From: an uncultured Acidimicrobiaceae bacterium | GTDB taxonomy: Bacteria; Actinomycetota; Acidimicrobiia; Acidimicrobiales; MedAcidi-G1 | Assembly: GCA_913054115.1 (NCBI GenBank) | Contig: CAJXIS010000134.1 | Coordinates: 1 to 6,420 of the forward strand | Reading direction: 5' to 3' | DNA length: 6,420 nucleotides | Shown here: one piece after another, positions 1 through 5,101 of the stretch | Numbering within the stretch: position 1 is the first letter of the stretch | How the letters are laid out: every line of letters begins with the position of its first letter | The notes under the pieces: model-generated | Told to the model about the DNA's origin: nothing | Databases searched by the model: none | The model's input: the letters and a program-made list of their open reading frames with translations, nothing else | Translations under genes and position numbers: made by a program

Positions 1-35
1 TCGACGTAGTAGTCCTCGATGGTGGGCTCACCCAT
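1..35 (-). CDS. start of an unidentified gene (first 11 codons, truncated by the window edge)
   Basis: An ATG at 35-33 opens a frame MGEPTIEDYYV that runs off the left edge. Upstream on the minus strand, GGGGAG and CAGGG lie within about 20 nt of the ATG and could act as a ribosome binding site. The spacer above carries a promoter-like pair. The peptide faintly recalls the N-termini of acetate/acyl-CoA ligases from actinobacteria, but eleven residues cannot establish this and I assign no function. It is the same orientation as all other genes here. Confidence 0.5.
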   Translation of the reverse strand, partial: MGEPTIEDYYV

Positions 36-76
36 GGCGCGACCCTGCTCCCCGGTCTCGACGTTGCGACCCGCCG

Positions 77-105
77 ACCCTAGCGAACGCGTCGAAGCCC
101 GTCAG
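77..105 (-). promoter_or_regulatory. candidate promoter for the gene leaving at the left edge
   Basis: On the minus strand, CTGACG (105-100) is separated by 17 nt from TAGGGT (82-77). These resemble a -35 (four of six bases of TTGACA) and an actinobacterial TANNNT -10. The pair lies in the only spacer on this side, between the lipoprotein stop at 113 and the next ATG at 35, leaving a 5' leader of roughly 35 nt. It is supported by pattern and position only. I see no convincing terminator in the same spacer. Confidence 0.3.
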
Positions 106-110
106 AAGCC
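90..110. repeat. short imperfect direct repeat in the intergenic spacer
   Basis: On the plus strand, CGTCGAAGCC (90-99) is followed directly by CGTCAGAAGCC (100-110): the same unit with one inserted base. It overlaps the candidate promoter spacer and -35 element and could be a regulator half-site pair. It is short enough to be chance. Confidence 0.35.
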
Positions 111-112
111 GG

Positions 113-766
113 TCAGTCCACCCATCCCGTGCACTCCTGCTCCCCGGGCGTCTGTTGCATCACACGCCCAAGCAACCCGTCGGGCAGTCTCCGATCACCG
201 GTCGAATTGATCCGGTCTATCCACCCCCGAGCATCACCAATCAGTTCCAGGAGCATCTGCGGTCGGGTCCGGATCGACTCTCCGACCGCCCGGTCCAGCA
301 AGAGGTCGACGGGGTCGGGCATCTGATTTCGACGCCGTAGCGACTCGCCGGTGTCGTCAATCGCGTGCTGGATCTGTCCGTCCATGTCCGGGATCGCTAT
401 CTCCATCGTGGTGACGGCAATCCGGATGCGATCGCCGACGCTCAAGTCCCACGCCTCGTTGGCGACAAGCGAGTGCACCGAGCCCTCTGTGGGCGCCACG
501 TGGGCCTTGTACTCGCCGAGACTCCAGTAACCGTCAGCGGACCAGGCCACCTGCTCGACCGTGACGAGGGCACTCACTACACCGGAAAAGTCCCTGAGTG
601 CCTTGGCACCCTCGACGTGTACATCGGCCACATACGTGACGGTCGCCAGTCGTTGCGCACCGCTTTGGACGGGGCTGCAGTCCACGTGCTGGAGGTCGTT
701 TCCGACGCCGGGCCAGCCACTGCCTGTCGAAGGAGACGAGGTGCACCCGATCAACCCGCCCAGCAA
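113..766 (-). CDS. putative lipoprotein of unknown function, 5' end probably frameshifted
   Basis: I do not recognise the family. The open frame of 217 codons begins at TTG 766, the only usual start in frame after the stop at 829-827. That start leaves only MLGGLIGC, a lipobox (LIGC) without a charged n-region. The likely real start is ATG 830 or 827 in another frame. After the lipobox cysteine (residue 8) comes a Ser/Gly/Pro-rich linker. Residues 40-120 look beta-rich (ATVTYVADVHV, VVSALVTVEQVAW, GDRIRIAVTTMEIAI), and residues 130-205 look helical. Two further cysteines (30 and 212) could pair outside the membrane. Codons such as ATA, AGA, CTA, AAT and ATT are used freely, unlike the nuo genes, which hints at a different origin or weak expression selection. 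Nothing links it functionally to complex I. The coding strand is supported by the lipobox and the plausible domain layout; the function is unknown. Confidence 0.7.
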   Translation of the reverse strand: MLGGLIGCTSSPSTGSGWPGVGNDLQHVDCSPVQSGAQRLATVTYVADVHVEGAKALRDFSGVVSALVTVEQVAWSADGYWSLGEYKAHVAPTEGSVHSLVANEAWDLSVGDRIRIAVTTMEIAIPDMDGQIQHAIDDTGESLRRRNQMPDPVDLLLDRAVGESIRTRPQMLLELIGDARGWIDRINSTGDRRLPDGLLGRVMQQTPGEQECTGWVD

Positions 767-778
767 CAGGAGAACGCC

Positions 779-830
779 AACCCCCCCACCCCAATTTCTC
801 GTTGGCCGATCGGCGTCGAACCCGCATCAT
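779..830 (-). other. displaced 5' coding segment of the lipoprotein gene (signal-peptide n-region, out of frame)
   Basis: From ATG 830 (or the adjacent ATG 827) the minus strand encodes MMRVRRRSANEKLGWG, a positively charged segment typical of a signal-peptide n-region. At the seven-G run (781-787) the frame leaves that of the downstream gene. With six G's it would continue as VGVLLLLGGLIGC: a hydrophobic core followed by a lipobox cysteine, which would make a standard 29-residue lipoprotein signal. As read, this frame runs on to 534 without sensible content. I interpret this as the true start of the gene at 113-766, separated by a frameshift that is either real or a base-calling error. Confidence 0.6.
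781..787 (-). repeat. homopolymer run of seven G (C on the plus strand) at a frame break
   Basis: Seven consecutive C's on the plus strand (781-787) sit exactly where the signal-peptide n-region frame and the lipobox frame part. Loss of one base, or gain of two, restores a continuous signal peptide. Such runs are prone both to polymerase slippage in cells and to length errors in sequencing. Confidence 0.85.
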
Positions 831-836
831 CCGAAG

Positions 837-842
837 AGGCTA
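837..842 (-). promoter_or_regulatory. candidate -10 element of a leaderless promoter for the lipoprotein gene
   Basis: The minus strand carries TAGCCT, fitting the actinobacterial TANNNT -10 pattern, exactly 6 nt before the tandem ATG ATG at 830-825. Transcription would then begin at or next to the ATG, giving a leaderless mRNA, which is common in actinobacteria. No convincing -35 element is seen 17-18 nt upstream, and no Shine-Dalgarno sequence precedes the ATG. Such short motifs also occur by chance, so this is a suggestion only. Confidence 0.25.
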
Positions 843-847
843 GGCGG

Positions 848-862
848 ACCCCGTAGCGGGGT
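848..862 (-). terminator. small GC-rich hairpin after the methyltransferase gene
   Basis: The minus strand reads ACCCCG, a CTA loop, then CGGGGT: a perfect 6-bp stem with a 3-nt loop, 16 nt after the methyltransferase stop at 878. No U-tract follows. As a terminator for the nuo transcript it would therefore be weak or atypical. It could equally be an RNA 3'-end stabiliser or chance in GC-rich DNA. Confidence 0.3.
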
Positions 863-877
863 GGGCGACCGGTGATG

Positions 878-1999
878 TCAGGAGCCGAGGCGCTCCACCG
901 TCCACTCAAGGGCGGCGAAGGCGCCGAGGCCAGCTTCGTCGAGGAGTGCCTCGGACTCGGCGATGCGGCTGCGGGCCCTCATCGCGGCGAGGTCGCCGGC
1001 GGCGGCGCCGGCCTCCCAGAGGCGCCGGCCCTCGTCGACGAGGTCGTCGATGCCGTGGGTCCGCAGGAAGGCCGCCTGCGTGGTGACGGTCGGGTCGCCG
1101 GGGAGCCGGTCGACGGCCACCTCGACGGTCACGTCCTGTGAGCCGGGGGCTCCGAGCGGGGGGCCGCCGCGATCGTGGCCCCGGTAGGTGCGGAGCCACT
1201 CGTCCCACGGTCGGGCGGCCAGGTCGACGGTCGTCGATGCGTAGTCGAACGCCAGGACCGCACCCCGGTCGACCCGGCCCAGGGCCCGGCGGACCCAGGC
1301 GGCGGCCTCGTCCTGCAGAGGTATCCGGGCGCCGTCGACCGGCTCGGGCAGGCCGGCCAGGTCGACCGCCTCACCCACCACCTCGACGAACCCCTCGTCT
1401 CCGACCCCGACCCGCACCTCGTGCCAGGCTCCGCCGGTCGCCTCGAGCAGGCGGAAGGCCAGGTTGTCGAGCAGCTCGTTGGCCACGACCACTCCGGTGA
1501 CCGCCCCGTCCGGCAGGTCGGAGAGCCGCTCGACACCAGAAGGCAGGTCGGAGAGCCGCTCGACACCAGAAGGCAGGTCGGCGCGCAGGGCACTCGACCG
1601 CTCGACCGCCACGTACCGGCCGTCGGCCATGCAGGCGGGTGCTGCGGCCAGCACCGAGCGGGCCAACGTGCCCCGCCCAGCACCCACCTCGACCACGGTG
1701 AAGCCGACCGGTCGGCCGAGTCGCTCCCACACCCCGTCCATCCAGCGGGCCAGCACGGTGCCGAACAGCGGCCCGACCTCTGGGCTCGTGATGAAGTCTC
1801 CCCGGCGGCCCGCAGCGCCACCGGACGTGTAGAAGCCCCCGGCCGGGTCGTAGAGGCAGGCCTCGACGTACTCGTCGAAGCGGAGCGGACCCTGTTCGCG
1901 AATCCGCGCCGACAGCCGGTCGGCCAGACCGGCGATGTCAGCCCCCGAGGGCCAGCAGGCTGACGTCGGTGAAGCGGGCCACGACCTGGGGCACGACAC
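878..1999 (-). CDS. SAM-dependent methyltransferase of the MidA/NDUFAF7 (DUF185) family
   Basis: A class I methyltransferase of the family whose mitochondrial member, NDUFAF7/MidA, dimethylates an arginine of the 49-kDa (NuoD-type) subunit and is needed for complex I assembly. Here the role is inferred from family and location directly after nuoN. Numbered from GTG 1999: LADRLSARIREQGPLRFDEY (25-44), LYDPAGGFYTSGG (49-61), GDFITSPEVGPLFG (67-80), SAM-binding motif VVEVGAGRG (102-110), acidic end of strand 2 VER (132-134), ANELLDNLAF (173 on) and a C-terminal GSQDVTVEV. No membrane segment is visible, so it should be cytoplasmic. Two oddities stand out. A perfect 30-bp tandem repeat adds a second DLPSGVERLS (141-160). 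GTG 1999 is also the only ATG/GTG/TTG start upstream of the conserved region, giving a 62-nt overlap with nuoN and a non-conserved 20-residue N-terminus; a CTG start near residue 25 is an alternative. Family call strong, substrate unproven. Confidence 0.88.
   Translation of the reverse strand: MSCPRSWPASPTSACWPSGADIAGLADRLSARIREQGPLRFDEYVEACLYDPAGGFYTSGGAAGRRGDFITSPEVGPLFGTVLARWMDGVWERLGRPVGFTVVEVGAGRGTLARSVLAAAPACMADGRYVAVERSSALRADLPSGVERLSDLPSGVERLSDLPDGAVTGVVVANELLDNLAFRLLEATGGAWHEVRVGVGDEGFVEVVGEAVDLAGLPEPVDGARIPLQDEAAAWVRRALGRVDRGAVLAFDYASTTVDLAARPWDEWLRTYRGHDRGGPPLGAPGSQDVTVEVAVDRLPGDPTVTTQAAFLRTHGIDDLVDEGRRLWEAGAAAGDLAAMRARSRIAESEALLDEAGLGAFAALEWTVERLGS
1511..1580 (-). repeat. 30-bp in-frame tandem repeat (2.3 copies) inside the methyltransferase gene
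   Basis: On the plus strand, positions 1512-1540 are repeated exactly at 1542-1570, and a third partial copy (the first 10 bases of the unit) follows at 1571-1580. The period is 30 bp, so the frame is kept and the protein reads DLPSGVERLS twice, followed by DLPDG. The copies show no drift, which suggests a recent slippage or unequal-recombination event, or an assembly artefact. The extra ten residues fall in the loop between the strand-2 acidic residue and the ANELLDN motif. Removing one copy would leave the spacing I expect for this family. Confidence 0.9.
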
Positions 2000-3446
2000 C
2001 GAACAGCAGCGTGACGCCGCCGCAGATGACCAGCGCCGAGGTCAGCGAAGGGGTGAACGGCACCGGGCGGTGGTCGCCCTCGGGTGCGTCCTCGGCCCAC
2101 ATCTTGAGCAGGACTGCGGCATAGTAGTAGAGGGCGATCACGGCGTTGACTGCGGCGATCACGGCGAGTGCGTAGCCCCACGGCTCGCCTGCGGTCGCCA
2201 GCACCCGGAAGACCTCGAACTTGGCGAACCAGCCGCCCAGCGGCGGGATGCCGGCCAGCGATCCGAAGAAGATCGTCATGGCGACCGTCATCGCCGGGGC
2301 GTAGTGGAAGGCGCCGGAGAACGACTCGATCTCGGCGGATCCACTGCGGCGGGCCAGCGTGATGATGACGGCGAAGGCGCCCAGGTTCATGGCGGCATAG
2401 ACGGCCAGGTAGGTGAGCACCGCCGACAGCGCCTGGTCGCCGATCGCGCCGCTGTGCCCGGCCACCGCCAGCGGGGCGATGATGAAGCCGGTCTGGGCGA
2501 CGCCGGAATAGGCCATCAGCCGCACCAGGTTGGTCTGGCGCAGGGCGATCAGATTGCCGACCGTCATGGACACGGCGGCGAGGATCCAGATCAGCGGCTC
2601 GAACACCTCGGGCCTCGAATAGAAGCCGACGTAGATGAGCTGCAGCAGGGCGACGAAGCCGGCGGCCTTGGACGCCACCGCCAGGAACGCCGTCACCGGC
2701 GTGGGTGCGCCCACGTAGACGTCGGGCGCCCAGGTGTGGAACGGCGCCGCCGAGACCTTGAAGGCGAACCCGGCCACGACGAACACGATCCCCATCGTGA
2801 TGACCGCAACCGACGGTCCGGCGTCGACCAGCGCATCGGCGATGTGCGTCAGCTGTGTCGAGCCGGCGACCCCGAACAGCAGCGACATGCCGTAGAGCAT
2901 CACCGCCGAGGCGAACACGCCCATCAGGTAGTACTTGAGGCCCGCCTCGTTGGACCGCAGGTCGCGCTTGCGCCAGGCCACCATCAGGTAGGCCGGGATC
3001 GAGAGCAGTTCGAGCGCCACGAAGATGGAGATGAGGTCGCGCGACGATGCCATCATCACCATGCCCATGAGCGAGGCCAGGAGCAGGCCGTAGTACTCGT
3101 TCTCCCAGTAGTCGCCCTCGGCCACATAGTTCGTGGACAGCAGGATCACGACGTAGCCGGACAGCAGGAAGATGGCCTTGGTGATGAGCGCGAAGTCGTC
3201 GACCACGTAGGCCCCGCCGAACATGGTGCGGTCGGCGCCGTCGAGGGCCAGCGTCAGGATCGGGATGAGCGTGGCCAACACGCCCAGCCCGGCCAGCGCC
3301 GCCGTGTAGGGCCGGGCCTTTTCGAGGAAGACGATGTCGACCAGCGTGATCAGGGCGCCGGCGCAGAGCAGCGTGATCTCGGGCGCGAAGGCGTGCCAGT
3401 CGATCGGCGGGCGCTCGAACGCCAGGGTCAGCAGCTCGACGGACAC
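1938..3446 (-). CDS. nuoN: NADH-quinone oxidoreductase subunit N (NuoN)
   Basis: This is the antiporter-like subunit of the complex I membrane arm nearest the quinone-side module, an integral membrane protein with about 14 helices. It has 502 residues and starts at GTG three bases after the nuoM TAG. A run of six G's at the end of nuoM lies upstream and may act as a weak ribosome binding site. Channel residues are Glu146 (IFVALELLSIPAYLM), Lys230 (GFAFKVSAAPFHTWAPDVY), Lys260 (VASKAAGF) and Lys408 (LGGWFAKFEVF). The lysine at the last position, where NuoM has glutamate, is the NuoN pattern (E. coli Lys395, by family knowledge). YSGVAQTGFI and SLAGIPPLGGWFAKF are further signatures. The length fits the family. 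It is the last nuo gene here. Its 3' end is overlapped by the methyltransferase frame if that gene starts at its GTG at 1999. Identity is very secure. Confidence 0.98.
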   Translation of the reverse strand: MSVELLTLAFERPPIDWHAFAPEITLLCAGALITLVDIVFLEKARPYTAALAGLGVLATLIPILTLALDGADRTMFGGAYVVDDFALITKAIFLLSGYVVILLSTNYVAEGDYWENEYYGLLLASLMGMVMMASSRDLISIFVALELLSIPAYLMVAWRKRDLRSNEAGLKYYLMGVFASAVMLYGMSLLFGVAGSTQLTHIADALVDAGPSVAVITMGIVFVVAGFAFKVSAAPFHTWAPDVYVGAPTPVTAFLAVASKAAGFVALLQLIYVGFYSRPEVFEPLIWILAAVSMTVGNLIALRQTNLVRLMAYSGVAQTGFIIAPLAVAGHSGAIGDQALSAVLTYLAVYAAMNLGAFAVIITLARRSGSAEIESFSGAFHYAPAMTVAMTIFFGSLAGIPPLGGWFAKFEVFRVLATAGEPWGYALAVIAAVNAVIALYYYAAVLLKMWAEDAPEGDHRPVPFTPSLTSALVICGGVTLLFGVVPQVVARFTDVSLLALGG

Positions 3447-3449
3447 CGG

Positions 3450-5087
3450 CTAGCCCCCCACCACCGCGTGCCCGGCACTCGTGCCGACGGAGATCTTGTA
3501 GACGTCGGCGCAACCCAGCGCCTCGACCTGCGCGGCCGTCAACTCCGAGGCGTCGACCTTGAGGCACTGGTGCAGCGAGGCGTCGACGGCACCGTCGGAC
3601 AGCCGGAACACCAGGTTCGGGTAGACGCCGATGGCGACGATCAGCACCAGCATCGGCACCCAGGCGATCCACTCGTCACGCGTCGTGTCGGTGATGTTCG
3701 GATCGTCGGCGAACTCGTCCGAAGGCGTGCCGAAGGCGGCGCGCTGGAGCAGCCACAGCAGGTAGCCGGCGGCCAGCACCGTGCCGAGTGCGGCGATGAC
3801 CATATAGATGCGGAAGGTCTCGACCGGGACGCCGTTGGCCGGGCTGTAGGCCGACAGGATCGCCGGGAACTCTCCCCAGAATCCGGCCAGCCCCGGCAGG
3901 CCCAGCGAAGCCATGATGCACAGGCCGAAGATCCAGCCCATGCGGGGCGCCTGGACGAGGAGGCCACCCAGCCTGCTGATCTCGAGCGTGTGGTAGCGCT
4001 CCTTCATCGAGCCGGCGAGGAAGAACAGCATCCCGGTGATGAGGCCGTGGGCGACCATTCCCATGACGGCGGCGTTGATGCCGAAGTCGGTGAGCGTCGC
4101 GATGCCGAGCATCACGAAGCCCATGTGCGCCACCGACGAGAAGGCGATCAGCCGCTTCATGTCGGTCTGGGCGAGGCAGCCGAGGGCGCCATAGATGATG
4201 CCGATGACCGCCAGCAGGCCGATCCATGGTGCCCACTCGACGGCGGCCTCCGGAAGGATCGGGATGGCGATGCGGATGAACCCGTAGGTGCCGAGCTTCA
4301 ACAGCACGGCCGCCAGGATCACCGAGCCGACGGTCGGCGCCTCGGTGTGGGCGTCGGGCAGCCAGGTGTGGAACGGGAACATCGGCACCTTGATCCCGAA
4401 GCCGAGCAGCATGCCGCCGAAGATCCAGAGCTGTGCCGTGCGCGACACGCCGTGGGACGCCACTGCGTCGGCGAGGTCGGCGAACACGAACGACTCCGCC
4501 CCCGTCAGGAAGAACAGGGCCAGGAAGCTCACGAGCATCAGCGCCGAGCCGAACAGCGTGAACAGGAAGAACTTGAGCGATGCGTAGCGCCGGTTCGGGC
4601 CGCCCCAGACGGCGATCATGAAGAACATCGGCAGCAGCACGAGCTCGAAGAACACGAAGAACAGCACCAGGTCCTGCGCCACGAAGGTGCCGACCATCCC
4701 GGTCTCGAGGACCAGGATCAGGATCAGGAAGGCCTTGGGGTTGTGGGGCTCCGGGAAGTGGTTCCAGCTGTAGATGATGCACAGCGGCACGATCAGCACG
4801 GTCAGCAGGATGAGCGGCAGCGATATGCCGTCGATCCCGAGCGAGTAGTGGCTCGAGATGACGTCGATCCAGACCTTGTCGACGGCGAACTGCAACCGGT
4901 CGGTGTGTCCGATGTCGAACTCGATGAGCAGCAGCACTGCCACCAGCGCCACCCACAACGAGGTGACGAGGGCGACCATCTTGTGCCGGTGCTCCTGGGC
5001 CCCGGGGATGAGCAGCATGACCGCCACACCCACCATCGGTGAGAACGTGGCGACCGTGAGGCCCCAACCGTCGAGCAGATTTTCCAT
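3450..5087 (-). CDS. nuoM: NADH-quinone oxidoreductase subunit M (NuoM)
   Basis: This is the middle antiporter-like subunit of the complex I membrane arm, an integral membrane protein of about 14 helices that carries one proton channel. It has 545 residues and starts at ATG with a good AGGAGA site. Family signatures are clear: Glu148 in FFVFFELVLLPMF, Lys233 in GIKVPMFPFHTWLPDAHTEA, Lys264 in LLKLGTYGFIR, and Glu406 in GFWGEFPAI. These match the channel residues Glu144, Lys234, Lys265 and Glu407 of E. coli NuoM (from memory of the family). The protein is about 35 residues longer than the E. coli one, mostly because of a polar tail after the last helix (about 500-545). That tail contains two cysteines, Cys508 and Cys526, and ends in glycine. 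The gene follows nuoL by 12 nt and precedes nuoN by 3 nt, all in one frame. Identity is very secure; the role of the tail is unknown. Confidence 0.98.
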   Translation of the reverse strand: MENLLDGWGLTVATFSPMVGVAVMLLIPGAQEHRHKMVALVTSLWVALVAVLLLIEFDIGHTDRLQFAVDKVWIDVISSHYSLGIDGISLPLILLTVLIVPLCIIYSWNHFPEPHNPKAFLILILVLETGMVGTFVAQDLVLFFVFFELVLLPMFFMIAVWGGPNRRYASLKFFLFTLFGSALMLVSFLALFFLTGAESFVFADLADAVASHGVSRTAQLWIFGGMLLGFGIKVPMFPFHTWLPDAHTEAPTVGSVILAAVLLKLGTYGFIRIAIPILPEAAVEWAPWIGLLAVIGIIYGALGCLAQTDMKRLIAFSSVAHMGFVMLGIATLTDFGINAAVMGMVAHGLITGMLFFLAGSMKERYHTLEISRLGGLLVQAPRMGWIFGLCIMASLGLPGLAGFWGEFPAILSAYSPANGVPVETFRIYMVIAALGTVLAAGYLLWLLQRAAFGTPSDEFADDPNITDTTRDEWIAWVPMLVLIVAIGVYPNLVFRLSDGAVDASLHQCLKVDASELTAAQVEALGCADVYKISVGTSAGHAVVGG

Positions 5088-5095
5088 GTCGGCCG

Positions 5096-5101
5096 TCTCC
5101 T
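5096..5101 (-). promoter_or_regulatory. ribosome binding site of nuoM, overlapping the nuoL stop codon
   Basis: The minus strand reads AGGAGA, followed by 8 nt and then the nuoM ATG at 5087. The AG of the nuoL stop TAG (5102-5100) forms the first two bases of this Shine-Dalgarno element. Ribosomes ending nuoL therefore stop on the nuoM initiation site, which is consistent with translational coupling and equal supply of the two subunits. The coupling itself is inferred. Confidence 0.75.

Noticed and set aside
36..112. tRNA, small RNA or attachment site in the 77-nt spacer
   Set aside because: No cloverleaf, strong hairpin or U-tract was found. Only a promoter-like pair and a short direct repeat are visible.
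534..830. 98-codon minus-strand frame starting at ATG 830 taken as a separate gene
   Set aside because: Only its first 16 or so residues are convincing, as a signal-peptide n-region. After the G run it becomes Arg-rich out-of-frame sequence of the lipoprotein gene.
365..856. 163-codon plus-strand open frame opposite the lipoprotein gene
   Set aside because: It has no recognisable motif, no membrane or signal segment and no convincing ribosome binding site. The minus-strand frame has a lipobox and a sensible secondary-structure pattern, so that strand is preferred.
1511..1580. Tandem repeat considered as a CRISPR fragment
   Set aside because: The copies are directly adjacent with no spacers, the period is a multiple of three, and they lie inside a conserved coding frame. 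It is a coding duplication.
1129..3672. 847-codon minus-strand open frame overlapping nuoM, nuoN and the methyltransferase
   Set aside because: It is an out-of-frame shadow of three real genes. Arg/Gly/Pro/Ala-rich sequence without family motifs is a typical high-GC artefact.
1935..5042. 1035-codon open frame on the plus strand across nuoM and nuoN
   Set aside because: It is exactly antisense to two well-supported complex I genes. Its His/Gln/Asp/Arg/Gly-rich composition is what the complement of hydrophobic GC-rich codons gives. It stays open through both genes because they share a frame. No domain is visible.
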